Assembly (NCBI GenBank): GCA_026168455.1
Contig: CM047425.1
Span: 39,262,118-39,326,117, forward strand
From: Theocolax elegans
Taxonomy: Eukaryota > Arthropoda > Insecta > Hymenoptera > Cerocephalidae
Direction: 5' to 3'
Length of the DNA stretch: 64,000 nt
A program made the position numbers and the translations under genes. Shown in pieces: positions 1-13,143 of this stretch; position 1 is the stretch's first letter, and each line of letters begins with the position of its first letter. Under the pieces are notes generated by a model, which saw only the letters and a list, made by a program, of their open reading frames with translations, had not been told where the DNA came from and made no database searches.

Positions 1-2219
1 ATATTTCGGGAATTTCTGACATATTTTTGAATGTCTCCACTAATTATGGAACTTCCTGGATATTTCGGGAATTTCTGAGGAAATTAGGGATAACACCAAT
101 AATAACGGGATTTTCTGGATACTTCGGGAATTTCTGAGATATTTCGAAATGTCTCCACTAATTATGGTATTTCCTGGATATTTCGGGAATTCCTGAGGTA
201 TTTCTTGATAACTCTACTAATTAAGGGATTTCCTGGACATTTCGGGAATTTCCTAGGTATTTCGAAATGTCTCAACTAATTGTGGAATTTCCTGGATATT
301 TCGGGAATTTCTGAGGAAATTAGGGATAACACCAATAATAACGGGATTTTCTGGATACTTCGGGAATTTCTGAGATATTTCGAAATGTCTCCACTAATTG
401 TGGAATTTCCTGGATGTTTCGGGAATTTCTGATCTATTTCGGGATGACGCTGCTAATTTCGGGATTTCCTGGATATTTCGGGAATTTCTGAAGAAATTCG
501 GGATGAGTATAATAATTACTGAATTTCCTGGATATTTCGGGAATTTCTGAAAGATTTCAGCTAGGCTCCACTAATTATGGTATTTCCTGGATATTTGGGG
601 AATTTCTGAGGTATTTCTGGATAACTCTACTAATTACGGGATTTCCAGGATATTTCGAGAATTTCTGAGATATTTCGAAATGACGCTACTAATTACGGGA
701 TTTCCTTGATATTTCGGGAATATCTGACGAAATTCGTGATGACTCTACCAATTACGGGATTTCCTGGATCTTTCGGGAATTTCTGAGGAAATTCGAGATA
801 ACACCAATAATAACGGAATTTCCTGGATATTTCGTGAATTTCTGAGGTATTTCTGGATAACTCTACTAAATAAGGGATTTCCTGGATATATCGGGAATTT
901 CTAAAATACTACAGAAAGACTCCACTAATTACGGGATTTCCCGGATATTTCGGGAATATCTGAGGAATTTCGTGATGATTCTACCAAATACGGGATTTCC
1001 TGGATCAGTCGGTTATTGCTGAGGAATTTAAAAAAAAACTCCACTAATTATGGTTTTTCCTGGATATTTTGAGAATTTCTGTGGTATTTTTGTATAACTC
1101 TACAAATTAAGGGATTTTCTGGATATTTCGGGAATTTCTGAGGTATTACTGGATAACTCTAATAAATAAGGGATTACCTGGATATTTCTGGAATTTCTGA
1201 AATATTTCAGAAAGGCTCCACTAATTATGGGATTTCCTGGATATTTCGGGAATATCTAAGGAAATTCGGGATGAATCTACCAATTACGGGATTTCCTGGA
1301 TCTTTTGGGAATTCCGAGGTATATCGGGATGATTCTACCAATTACGGGATTTCCTGGATATTACGCGAATTTCTGTGGAAATTCGGGATGAATCTACTAA
1401 TTACGGAATTTCCCTTATATTTCGGGAATTTCTGAAATATTTCAGAGAGACTCCACTAATTACGGGCTTTCCTGGATATTTCGGGAATTTCTGAAATATT
1501 TCTGAAAGGCTCCACTAATTATGGTATTTCCTGGATATTTCGGGAATATCTAAGGAAATTCGGGATGAATCTACCAATTACGGGATTTCCTGGATCTTTT
1601 GGGAATTCCTAGGTATATCGGGATGATTCAACCAATTACGGGATTTCCTGGATATTACGCGAATTTCTGTGGAAATGCGGGATGAATCTACTTATTACGG
1701 AATTTCCCTTATATTTCGGGAATTTCTGAAATATTTTAGAGAGACTCCACTAATTACGGGATTTCCTGGATTTTTCGGAAATTTCTGATGTATTTCGAAA
1801 TGTCTCCACTAATTGTAGTATTTCCTGGATATTTCGGAAATTTCTGATTTATTTCGCGATGACGCTACTAATTACGGGATTTCCTGGATATTTCGGGAAT
1901 TTCTGAGGTATATCTGGATAACTCTACTAAATAAGGGATTTCCTGGATATTTCGGGAATTTCTGAAATATTTCAGAAAGACTCCACTAATTACGGGATTT
2001 TCTGGATATTTCGGAAATATCTGAGGAATTTCGTGACGATTCTACCAATTACGGAATTTTCTGGATCTTTCGGTAATTGCTGAGGTATTTAAAAAAAACT
2101 ACACTAATTATGGTATTTCCTGGATATTTCGAGAATTTCTGTGGTATTTTGGATAACTCTACAAATTAAGGGATTTCCTGGATATTTGGGGAATTTCTGA
2201 GGTATTTCTGGATAACTCT

Positions 2220-4430
2220 ACTAATTACGGGATTTCCAGGATATTTCGAGAATTTCTGAGATATTTCGAAATGACGCTACTAATTACGGGATTTCATTGA
2301 TATTTCGGGAATATCTGAGGAAATTCGTGATGACTCTACCAATTACGGGATTTCCTGGATCTTTTGGGAATTCCGAGGTATATCGGGATGATTCTACCAA
2401 TTACGGGATTTCCTGGATATTACGCGAATTTCTGTGGAAATTCGGGATGAATCTACTAATTACGGAATTTCCCTTATATTTCGGGAATTTCTGAGGTATA
2501 TCTGGATAACTCTACTAAATAAGGGATTTCCTATATCTGAGGAAATTCGTGGTGACTCGACCAATTACGGGATTTCCTGGATCTTTCGGTAATTGCTGAG
2601 GTAAAAAAAAAACTCCACTAATTATGGTATTTCCTGGATATTTCGGGAATTTCTGTGGTATTTTTGGATAACTCTACAAATTAAGGGATTTCCTGGATAT
2701 TTCGGGAATTTCTGAAATATTTCAGAGAGACTCCACTAATTACGGGATTTCCTGGATCTTTCGGGAATTTCTGAGGACATGCGGGATAACACCAATAATA
2801 ACGGATTTGCCTGGATATTTCGGGAATTTCTGAGATATTTCTGAAAGACTCTACTAAATATGGGATTTCCTGGATATTTCGGGAATTTCTGAGGATATTC
2901 GGGATAAATCTACCAATTACGGGATTTCCTGGATCTTTTGGGAATTCCGAGGTACTTCGGGATGTTTCTACCAATTACTCGATTTCTACTAGATCTACTA
3001 ATTACGGAATTTCCTGGATCTTTTGGTAATTGCTGAGGTATTTATAAAAAAACTCCACTAATTATGGTATTTCCTGGATATTTCGGGAATTTATGTGGTA
3101 TTTTTGGATAACTCTACAAATTAAGGGATTTCCTGGTTATTTCGGGAATTTCTGAGGTATTTCGAAATGTCTCCGCTAATTGTGGAATTTCCAGGATATT
3201 TCGGGAATTTATGAGGTATTTCAGGATAACTCTACTAATTCCGAGGTATATCGGGATGATTCAACCAATTACGGGATTTCCTGGATATTACGCGAATTTC
3301 TGTGGAAATTCGGGATGAATCTACTAATTACGGGATTTCCAGGATATTTCGAGAATTTCTGAAATATTTCGAAATGACGCTACTAATTACGGGATTTCAT
3401 TGATATTTCGGGAATATCTGAGGAAATTCGTGATGACTCTACCAATTACGGGATTTCCTGGATCTTTTGGGAATTCCGAGGTATATCGGGATGATTCTAC
3501 CAATTACGGGATTTCCTGGATATTACGCGAATTTCTGTGGAAATTCGGGATGAATCTACTAATTACGGAATTTCCCTTATATTTCGGGAATTTCTGAGGT
3601 ATATCTGGATAACTCTACTAAATAAGGGATTTCCTATATCTGAGGAAATTCGTGGTGACTCGACCAATTACGGGATTTCCTGGATCTTTCGGTAATTGCT
3701 GAGGTATAAAAAAAACTCCACTAATTATGGTATTTCCTGGATATTTCGGGAATTTCTGTGGTATTTTTGGATAACTCTACAAATTAAGGGATTTCCTGGA
3801 TATTTCGGGAATTTCTGAAATATTTCAGAGAGACTCCACTAATTACGGGATTTCCTGGATCTTTCGGGAATTTCTGAGGACATGCGGGATAACACCAATA
3901 ATAACGGAATTTCCTGGATATTTCGGGAATTTCTGAGATATTTCTGAAAGACTCTACTAAATATGGGATTTCCTGGATATTTCGGGAATTTCTGAGGATA
4001 TTCGGGATAAATCTACCAATTACGGGATTTCCTGGATCTTTTGGGAATTCCGAGGTACTTCGGGATGATTCTACCAATTACTCGATTTCTACTAGATCTA
4101 CTAATTACGGAATTTCCTGGATCTTTTGGTAATTGCTGAGGTATTTATAAAAAAACTCCACTAATTATGGTATTTCCTGGATATTTCGGGAATTTATGTG
4201 GTATTTTTGGATAACTCTACAAATTAAGGGATTTCCTGGTTATTTCGGGAATTTCTGAGGTATTTCGAAATGTCTCCACTAATTGTGGAATTTCCAGGAT
4301 ATTTCGGGAATTTATGAGGTATTTCAGGATAACTCTACTAATTACGGGATCTCCTTGATGTTTCGAGAATATCTGAGTAAATTTGTGATGCCTCTACCAA
4401 TTACGGGATTTCCTGGATCTTTCGGGAATT
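2220..4430. repeat. 1103-bp higher-order repeat pair in satellite A (first occurrence)
   Basis: Two near-identical 1103-bp blocks lie in tandem: matching runs at 2297/3400 and 2681/3784 give the same offset. Each block contains the odd unit with an A-run (GAGGTA followed by A8-10, then CTCCACTAATTATGG), which serves as a marker. The pair differs from its 3.65-kb partner by only a few substitutions, so the larger duplication is younger than, or has been homogenised with, this one. Confidence 0.85.
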
Positions 4431-5869
4431 TCTGGGGAAATTCGGGATAACACCAATAATAACAGAATTTGCTGGATATTTCGGGAATTTCTGAGATATT
4501 TCAGGATAACTCTACTAAATAAGAGATTGCCTGAATATTTCGGGAATATCTGAGGAAATTCGGGATGAATCTACCAATTGCGGGATTTCCTGGATCTTTA
4601 GGGAATATCTGAGGAATTTCGTGATGATTCTACCAAATACGGGATTTCCTGGATCAGTCGGTTATTGCTGAGGAATTTAAAAAAAAACTCCACTAATTAT
4701 GGTTTTTCCTGGATATTTTGAGAATTTCTGTGGTATTTTTGTATAACTCTACAAATTAAGGGATTTTCTGGATATTTCGGGAATTTCTGAGGTATTACTG
4801 GATAACTCTAATAAATAAGGGATTACCTGGATATTTCGGGAATTTCTGAAATATTTCAGAAAGGCTCCACTAATTATGGGATTTCCTGGATATTTCGGGA
4901 ATATCTAAGGAAATTCGGGATGAATCTACCAATTACGGGATTTCCTGGATCTTTTGGGAATTCCGAGGTATATCGGGATGATTCTACCAATTACGGGATT
5001 TCCTGGATATTACGCGAATTTCTGTGGAAATTCGGGATGAATCTACTAATTACGGAATTTCCCTTATATTTCGGGAATTTCTGAAATATTTCAGAGAGAC
5101 TCCACTAATTACGGGCTTTCCTGGATATTTCGGGAATTTCTGAAATATTTCTGAAAGGCTCCACTAATTATGGTATTTCCTGGATATTTCGGGAATATCT
5201 AAGGAAATTCGGGATGAATCTACCAATTACGGGATTTCCTGGATCTTTTGGGAATTCCGAGGTATATCGGGATGATTCAACCAATTACGGGATTTCCTGG
5301 ATATTACGCGAATTTCTGTGGAAATTCGGGATGAATCTACTAATTACGGAATTTCCCTTATATTTCGGGAATTTCTGAAATATTTTAGAGAGACTCCACT
5401 AATTACGGGATTTCCTGGATTTTTCGGAAATTTCTGATGTATTTCGAAATGTCTCCACTAATTGTAGTATTTCCTGGATATTTCGGAAATTTCTGATTTA
5501 TTTCGGGATGACGCTACTAATTACGGGATTTCCTGGATATTTCGGGAATTTCTGAGGTATATCTGGATAACTCTACTAAATAAGGGATTTCCTGGATATT
5601 TCGGGAATTTCTGAAATATTTCAGAAAGACTCCACTAATTACGGGATTTTCTGGATATTTCGGAAATATCTGAGGAATTTCGTGACGATTCTACCAATTA
5701 CGGAATTTTCTGGATCTTTCGGTAATTGCTGAGGTATTTAAAAAAAACTACACTAATTATGGTATTTCCTGGATATTTCGAGAATTTCTGTGGTATTTTT
5801 GGATAACTCTACAAATTAAGGGATTTCCTGGATATTTGGGGAATTTCTGAGGTATTTCTGGATAACTCT

Positions 5870-8080
5870 ACTAATTACGGGATTTCCAGGATATTTCGAG
5901 AATTTCTGAGATATTTCGAAATGACGCTACTAATTACGGGATTTCATTGATATTTCGGGAATATCTGAGGAAATTCGTGATGACTCTACCAATTACGGGA
6001 TTTCCTGGATCTTTTGGGAATTCCGAGGTATATCGGGATGATTCTACCAATTACGGGATTTCCTGGATATTACGCGAATTTCTGTGGAAATTCGGGATGA
6101 ATCTACTAATTACGGAATTTCCCTTATATTTCGGGAATTTCTGAGGTATATCTGGATAACTCTACTAAATAAGGGATTTCCTATATCTGAGGAAATTCGT
6201 GGTGACTCGACCAATTACGGGATTTCCTGGATCTTTCGGTAATTGCTGAGGTATAAAAAAAACTCCACTAATTATGGTATTTCCTGGATATTTCGGGAAT
6301 TTCTGTGGTATTTTTGGATAACTCTACAAATTAAGGGATTTCCTGGATATTTCGGGAATTTCTGAAATATTTCAGAGAGACTCCACTAATTACGGGATTT
6401 CCTGGATCTTTCGGGAATTTCTGAGGACATGCGGGATAACACCAATAATAACGGATTTTCCTGGATATTTCGGGAATTTCTGAGATATTTCTGAAAGACT
6501 CTACTAAATATGGGATTTCCTGGATATTTCGGGAATTTCTGAGGATATTCGGGATAAATCTACCAATTACGGGATTGCCTGGATCTTTTGGGAATTCCGA
6601 GGTACTTCGGGATGTTTCTACCAATTACTCGATTTCTACTAGATCTACTAATTACGGAATTTCCTGGATCTTTTGGTAATTGCTGAGGTATTTATAAAAA
6701 AACTCCACTAATTATGGTATTTCCTGGATATTTCGGGAATTTATGTGGTATTTTTGGATAACTCTACAAATTAAGGGATTTCCTGGTTATTTCGGGAATT
6801 TCTGAGGTATTTCGAAATGTCTCCGCTAATTGTGGAATTTCCAGGATATTTCGGGAATTTATGAGGTATTTCAGGATAACTCTACTAATTCCGAGGTATA
6901 TCGGGATGATTCAACCAATTACGGGATTTCCTGGATATTACGCGAATTTCTGTGGAAATTCGGGATGAATCTACTAATTACGGGATTTCCAGGATATTTC
7001 GAGAATTTCTGAGATATTTCGAAATGACGCTACTAATTACGGGATTTCATTGATATTTCGGGAATATCTGAGGAAATTCGTGATGACTCTACCAATTACG
7101 GGATTTCCTGGATCTTTTGGGAATTCCGAGGTATATCGGGATGATTCTACCAATTACGGGATTTCCTGGATATTACGCGAATTTCTGTGGAAATTCGGGA
7201 TGAATCTACTAATTACGGAATTTCCCTTATATTTCGGGAATTTCTGAGGTATATCTGGATAACTCTACTAAATAAGGGATTTCCTATATCTGAGGAAATT
7301 CGTGGTGACTCGACCAATTACGGGATTTCCTGGATCTTTCGGTAATTGCTGAGGTATAAAAAAAACTCCACTAATTATGGTATTTCCTGGATATTTCGGA
7401 ATTTCTGTGGTATTTTTGGATAACTCAGCCACTTAAGGGTTCCTGGATATTTCGGGAATTTCTGAAATATTTCAGAGGAATCCACTAATTACAGGTGGAT
7501 TTCCTGGATCTTTCCGGAATTTCTGAGGACAATGCGGATACACCAATAATAACGTAATTTCCCGGATATTTCGGAATTTTCTGAGATATTGCTGAAAGAC
7601 TCTACTAAATATGGGATTTTCCTGGATATTTCGGAATTTCTGAGGATATTCGGGATAATCTACATTACGGGATTCCTGGATCTTTTTTGGGAATTCCGAG
7701 GTACTTCGGGATATCTATCTACCAATACTCGATTTCTATACTATATTCTACTAAGTTACGGAATTTCCTGGATCGTTTCGGTAATTGCTGAGGTATTATA
7801 AAAAACGCCACTAATTATGGTATTTCCTGGATATTTCGGGAATTTATGTGGTATTTTTGGATACTCTACAAATTAGGGATTTCCCTGGTTATTTCGGGAA
7901 TTTCTGAGGTATTTCGAAATGTCTCCACTAATTGTGGAATTTCCAGGATATTTCGGGAATTTATGAGGTATTTCAGGATAACTCTACTAATTACGGGATC
8001 TCCTTGATATTTCGAGAATATCTGAGTAAATTTGTGATGCCTCTACCAATTACGGGATTTCCTGATCTTTCGGGAACTTC
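5870..8080. repeat. 1103-bp higher-order repeat pair in satellite A (second occurrence)
   Basis: This is the counterpart of the 2220-4430 pair, offset by 3650 bases, with its own internal 1103-bp offset (5947/7050). The second member decays from about 7400 onward, with many one-base insertions and deletions. Confidence 0.8.
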
Positions 8081-9895
8081 TGGGGAAATTCGGGATAACA
8101 CCAATAATAACAGAATTTGCTGGATATTTCGGGAATTTCTGAGATATTTCATGATAAGACTCTACTAATATAGAGTATTTCCTGAATATTTCGAGAATAT
8201 CTGAGGAAATTCGGGATGAATCTACCAATTAGCGGGATTTCCTGGATCTTTAGGGAATTCCGAGGTACTTCGGGATGATTCTACCAATTACGGGATTTCC
8301 TGGATATTACGCGAATTTCTAGTGGAAATTCGGGATGAATCTACTAATTACGGAATTTCCTGTATATTTCGGGAATTTCTGAAATATTTCAGAGAGACTC
8401 CACTAATTACGGGATTTCCTGGATATTTCGGGAATTTCTGAGGAATTTCTGGATAACTTTACAGATTAAGGGATTTCCTGGATATTTCGAGAATTTCTGA
8501 GGTATTTCGAAAAGTCTCCACTAATTGTGGTATTTCCTGGATATTTCGGGAATTTCTGATTTATTTCGGGATGGTACGCTACTAATTACGGGATTTCCTG
8601 TATATTTCGGGAATTTCTGAGGTATTGCGTAATGTCTCCACTAATTGTGGTATTTCCTGGATATTTCGGAAATTTCTGATTAGTTCGGGATGACGCTACT
8701 AATTACGGGATTTCCTGGATATTTCGGGAATTTCTGTGGTATTTTTGGATAACTCTACAAATTAAGGGATTTCCTGGATATTTGGGGAATTTCTGAGGTA
8801 TTTCTGGATAACTCTACTAATTACGTGATTTCCAGTATATTTCGGGAATTTCTGAGATATTTCCGAATGACGCTACTAATTACGGGATTTCCTTGATATT
8901 TCGGGAATATCTGAGGAAATTCGTGATGTCTCTACCAATTACGGGATTTCCTGGATCTTTCGGGAATTTCTGAGGAAATTCGGGATAACACCAATAATAA
9001 CGGAATTTCCTGGATATTTCGGGAATTTCTGAGGTATTTCTGGTTAACTCTACTAAATAAGGGATTTCCTGGATATTTCGGGAATTTCTGAGGTATTTCT
9101 GGTTAACTCTACTAAATAAGGGATTTCCTGGATATTTCGGGAATTTCTGAAATATTTCAGAAAGACTCCACTAATTATGGTATTTCCTGGATATTTCGGG
9201 AATATCTGAGGAAATTCGGGATGAATCTACCAATTACGGGATTTCCTGGATCTTTTGGGAATTCCGAGGTATTTCGGGATGATTCTACCAATTACGGGAT
9301 TTCCTGGATATTACGCGAATTTCTGTGGAAATTCAGGATGAATCTTCTAATTACGGAATTTCCTGTATAATTCGGGAATTTTTGAAATATTCAGAAAGAC
9401 TCGACTAATTACGGGATTTCCTGGATATCTCGGGAATTTCTGAGGAATTTCTGGATAACTCTACAAATTAAGGGATATTTTAGAAATTTCTGATTTATTT
9501 CGTGATGACGCTACTAATTACGGGATTTCCTGGATATTTTGGGAATTTCTGAGGAAATTCGGGATGAGTATACTAATTACGGAATTTCCTGGATCTTTCG
9601 GTAATTGCTGAGGTATTTAAAAAAAAACTCCACTAATTATGGTATTTCCTGGATATTTCGGGAATTTATGTGGTATTTTTGGATAACTCTACAAATTAAG
9701 GGATTTCCTGGTTATTTCGGGAATTTCTGAGGTATTTCGAAATGTCTCCACTATTTGTGGAATTTCCAGGATATTTCCGGAATTTATGAGGTATTTCGGG
9801 ATGACGCTACAAGTTACGGGATTTTCTAGAAATTTTGGGAATTGCTGAAATATTTCAGAAAGACTCCACTAATTACGGGATTTCCTGGATATTTT

Positions 9896-10728
9896 TTATT
9901 TTAATACCTTGTTTTAATATATTAATATTTTTGTCTTCAATATAATTTTTGTTGACAATTTCTTGTTTTTGTTTTCTGTCAATACTTATTTTTACAGTAT
10001 CTTTGTTTTTAATTCTTCTTGATAATTTTGAGATTCTTCTATTACATTTTCTTTCGATATTGTATTTTTGTCAATATTGTGTCCGAAACCTTGTTTTAAT
10101 CGCGAGCGAAGCGAGCGTTTTTGGCTAGTTTGATTTAAATGATTATAATTACTTTGAAAGAAAAGAATTTTATTAAATATTATTATATAAATTTTTTTCC
10201 GTACTCATTCAACTTTAAAAACTGCTGAAAATACACGTATTTGCAACTTGAGATTAGCATATATTAATTCTATTTTTAATCTAGCAAATTATTGAATTAT
10301 TAATTTATTGTATAAGGCTTGAAGGTCGAATGGTGATATTGGTACTTGATGATCCCTAGTACAATTCTTGGTTTGACGATTGATACAAGTACTACTGTAA
10401 GATGTTATTTTAATAAGTGGTTTCGCAAATACATCACATGTCTTTCTTGTTGATTAGCAGCAATTTAGAAGCAAAGTGCAGGTTTTTAAAATATTCTGAA
10501 AAGTTGTCATGCAGTATTAAACTAGAAACCTAATGATAAATTATTTTGTTTTATATTTATTAGTTTTTATTAACGATAAGAGATTAAAGTACTAGAGACA
10601 AAAGGTTATAAGCTAGTATTTATTATTTTCATCGATCAATGTTTTTAAGATTCTTTTGTAGATTTGTTTTAATTTTTTAATTTTTGTGTAATTAAAAATT
10701 TATTTATTTATTTTTTACATGTACCTGA
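9896..10728. other. AT-rich intergenic DNA
   Basis: No gene seen. The stretch is T-rich at first. A 12-base run CCTTGTTTTAAT occurs twice (near 9906 and 10089). A short GC-rich motif, CGCGAGCGAAGCGAGCG (~10100), is a small imperfect palindrome. Confidence 0.6.
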
Positions 10729-11104
10729 AGAGGAGTTTTACAATGTCTCGTAGAAAAGCATTTCCCAGCACCAGATAGAAATCGAATAAACCGTGTATTA
10801 GGTTTAGATTTGCCGAAAACAATTCTTCCTGATTTATCTGAAACTGGAAATACAGCCAGTTGTTCGACAAATAGCAATAAACGAAAGACTATCCGTCAGG
10901 CGGCTCAACGAGCATCTAAAAAAGTACGTACTTGGTCCTCGGAAGAGGAGCCTTCAGAAGAAGGGAAAATTGAAGCCCTTAATTCTGGTTCAGAATTTAA
11001 TATAAGCTTTTCTGAAACGGAAGAAGAAGTGCGGTCCGATGAGGATTTCAGTAACCCTAGCTCAGATTATAATCCGTTTGACAGCGATAGTGATTCAGAC
11101 GTTG
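10729..11104 (+). CDS. Possible coding exon (partial) of an unrecognised protein, serine- and acid-rich
   Basis: A frame is open from just after a TGA at 10726 to a TAA at 11137, about 136 codons, with no in-frame ATG near its start. It encodes a basic/polar stretch (KRKTIRQAAQRASKKVRTW), then an acidic, serine-rich tail (SSEEEPSEE, ETEEEVRSDED, then SDYNPFDSDSDSD). A near-ideal splice donor, G|GTAAGT, lies at 11105, so the coding part probably ends at 11104 and the remaining codons to the TAA are intron. The upstream acceptor is uncertain: AG at ~10730 or ~10753. An ATG at 10743 is in another frame and meets a stop after 11 codons. Basic then acidic low-complexity N-terminal exons are common in nuclear proteins and in some domesticated or active transposases, but no diagnostic motif is present and no following exon was found. 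It could be a fossil. Confidence 0.4.
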
Positions 11105-11912
11105 GTAAGTGGTTTTCGCATAATTATTTAATCTATTAATATTAATATTTCAGTAAAAGTTATTTATGCTAAATAATTATGATTGGCGTATCTGCACTCC
11201 TGTATAAAAATTTAAATAAGGCGCTGTTTACTTGTACCTCATAGTGCTGTATAACACTTAGTGAAGTAATCAAATTTTATAACTAATTTTAAGTAAAATT
11301 ATTTTTATATTTCTAGTGCAATTATACAATATCGGTGTGCATTTAACAATAAATATTTAGATAACGAAATGGGCATTTATATAATACACATAACTTTTTC
11401 TAAAACGAGAATAAATAGTTCTTGATTTAGGTTTATGAGGTCTCTGATTACTTTTGTGAAGTAAATATATTAAAATTCTCGATGATAAATGAATATGTCA
11501 GATATATTATACTGTTTTTAATAATTTACATTCTATCTATTTACAAATGCTTTACATTTTCACACATACTTTACTTTTTGGACACGACCGCTATACGAGA
11601 GAGCCTTATATTTTTATCGTCGCAAAATGCATGATGAATCGAAATATAGTAGATAATGGGTTGTCAGAAAATTTTCTGTGTATTAGAACTCATTTAAGGC
11701 TCTCCCTAAAATGTATGTTCGGATGTATGTACGTATGTTATCATGTATTTAAGATAACACAGTCAATTTTCGACCGATTTAGCTGAAATTTACAGGATAA
11801 CTTTGTCATAATATATTTAAATAATGGTTCTGTTTCTACATATACAGTACAGGAACAGTTAAAGTTATGGCATATGATTATGAAGCATTATCTTGAAATG
11901 TATTGTGACCAC
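11105..11912. other. AT-rich DNA, possible intron
   Basis: This lies downstream of the putative splice donor. No credible next exon was found. A stretch near 11690-11800 contains CGACCGATTTAGCTGAAATT, a wording that resembles dispersed insect repeats, but I could not define an element. The last 8 bases (GTGACCAC, 11905-11912) are the left target duplication of the adjacent transposon. Confidence 0.5.
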
Positions 11913-12165
11913 CAGGGTTGCAAATATCTAGATAACAAAAATTATCTAAATCGTATTTAAATCATAGATAAAATTTCACTTATGACAATAAATAATACAT
12001 AATAAATAATAATATATCTACTATTAGATTAAAATTCATCATGTCCGGCGTCCGTCCGACCAAAATTGAAAATACTTTTTTTTATTAATTTTTATACACA
12101 TGCGCATTCCCATACATGTCCACACCTACAGTACACACCCCTTGCTCCTCCAAACACATGTGTAT
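11913..12165 (+). repeat. Left terminal inverted arm of the hAT-like element
   Basis: Pairs imperfectly with 12815-13143. Shared landmarks, read outward to inward, are the terminus, TAATAAATAATAATA, ATTAGATTAAAATTCATCATG, GTCCGTCCGAC, and CATGCGCATTCCCATACATG. The right arm is longer because of extra copies of an ATTATCTATTATTCGTAG unit. Confidence 0.8.
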
Positions 12166-12388
12166 TGTACGTTGGACAAATTGTACGTTGGAGACGCGCT
12201 GCTGGCAGAAATCGTCGGCAGTATTATTATCAGCGCGGCCAGCAATATCGTATTGTCGCGTACGTTCGGTGTTTTTAAAATCAATAAAATTATGAAATTA
12301 ATAAATTATATATATTAATATACAAAATTACTTTTTAATTTGACCTTCAATCAATATTCCTCTATACTTTCCTCGTCAGACGGTTACT

Positions 12389-12586
12389 ATAAATTTGATC
12401 TTGAACCATCTACCCACGCCACACCTCGCCGACCAAGAAGAAAATTAACTTTATATTCGGAATTAGCGCCTCTAAAAACTCTTGAAATGTAATTCTCACC
12501 AAAATATATGTAACATATACAACGAATTTGACCCTTAACCATCCACCCACGAGACACCACGCCGGCCAAGAAGATAATTAATCTAA
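12389..12586. repeat. Imperfect direct repeat pair (~60 bp each) inside the hAT-like element
   Basis: 12389-12450 and about 12525-12586 are alignable copies: AATTTGA(T/C)C(T)T(A/G)AACCAT, then C(T/C)ACCCACG, then GCC(G/A)(A/G)CCAAGAAGA. They lie about 136 bases apart in the internal, unpaired part of the element. Confidence 0.7.
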
Positions 12587-12814
12587 AAATATCCAAAGTT
12601 TTTTATCAATGTTTAAAACAAGAAAATGTTTAATAAAAAAATGTTTATAAAACGCATACAAATGCACCTGCAAGTGCATCTGAGTGCATTCAAAAATTTT
12701 TTATCAATGTTAATAAAACATAAATCATAAATAACTAATGAAGTTAAAAAAATATATATATGAAGTTAGTTCATATGAATGCATTTAACAAATGCATTAA
12801 AAAAATGCAAATGT

Positions 12815-13143
12815 CAGTTCATGGACACATATTTTTGGAGGAGCGAGGGGTGTGTACTGTAGGCGTGGCATGTATGGGAATGCGCATGTATAAAAACATT
12901 AATCAAAAAGGATTTTCAATTTTTGTCGGACGGGCGCTGAACATGATGAATTTTAATCTAATAGTAGATAGATTATTATTATTTATTATGCATTATTAAT
13001 TGTCATAAATAAAATGTTATCTATTATTCGTAGCCCATGTAAATCTAAAATAATATTTTATCTATTATTCGTAGCCCTTGTAAATAAAAAAAAATATTAT
13101 CTATTATTCGTAGTCCATTCTAAATAAAGATTTTGCAACTCTG
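12815..13143 (-). repeat. Right terminal inverted arm of the hAT-like element
   Basis: Reverse complement of the left arm (see 11913-12165). It holds three near-repeats of a ~55-base unit containing CTATTATTCGTAG, at about 13020, 13070 and 13100, so the arm itself has begun to grow by tandem duplication. Confidence 0.8.

Larger units (their letters stand above)
950..8250. repeat. ~3.65-kb tandem segmental duplication inside satellite A (copies ~950-4598 and ~4599-8250)
   Basis: Long runs recur at an offset of 3649-3650 bases. Examples are the odd GGATCAGTCGGTTATTGCTG unit at ~1002 and ~4651, the run at 1152 matching 4801, and matching stretches at 2297/5947, 2681/6331, 3180/6830 and 3400/7050. 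Copy boundaries are approximate because the 59-bp period blurs them. The last ~850 bases of the second copy are much more divergent, by single-base indels. Confidence 0.85.
1..9895. repeat. Satellite A: ~59-bp tandem repeat array (continues left of the window)
   Basis: The block is made of about 165 head-to-tail copies of a ~59-bp unit. A unit can be read as GGATATTTCGGGAATTTCTG, then a variable middle (GAGGTATTTCTGGATAACTC and variants), then a TACTAATTACGGGATTTCCT end. Variants differ mainly in the middle: GGAAATTCGGGATGAATC, AAATATTTCAGAAAGACTCC, GTATTTCGAAATGTCTCC and others. Copies are in one orientation throughout. The array starts before base 1 and ends abruptly at ~9895, inside a unit, where it meets AT-rich DNA. 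Short open frames of 60-97 codons on both strands are by-products of the period: three 59-bp units make 177 bp, a multiple of three. No motif for a protein or RNA gene was seen. The family was not recognised. Confidence 0.97.
11913..13143. mobile_element. Non-autonomous hAT-like DNA transposon (MITE-like), 1231 bp, with 8-bp target duplication
   Basis: The left end starts CAGGGTTGCAAATATCTAGA. The right end, read in reverse complement, starts CAGAGTTGCAAAATCTTTAT. Both fit the CAGxGxTGC type of terminus known for hAT elements. The flanks are GTGACCAC (11905-11912) and GTTACCAC (13144-13151), an 8-bp target duplication with one mismatch, the length expected for hAT. The arms are long: about 11913-12165 pairs with about 12815-13143, including ACATGCGCATTCCCATACAT, TACAGTACACACCCC and a stretch of repeated CTATTATTCGTAG in the right arm. 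No transposase frame remains; short open frames inside are incidental. Confidence is high that this is a TIR element and somewhat lower for the superfamily. Confidence 0.85.

Noticed and set aside
1..9895. Open frames of 60-97 codons on both strands in satellite A
   Set aside because: They repeat with the 1103- and 3650-bp periods, exist because three 59-bp units are a multiple of three, and have no domain or codon-use signal.
12066..12999. Open frames inside the hAT-like element
   Set aside because: They lie in inverted arms or overlap in several frames, with no transposase motif.
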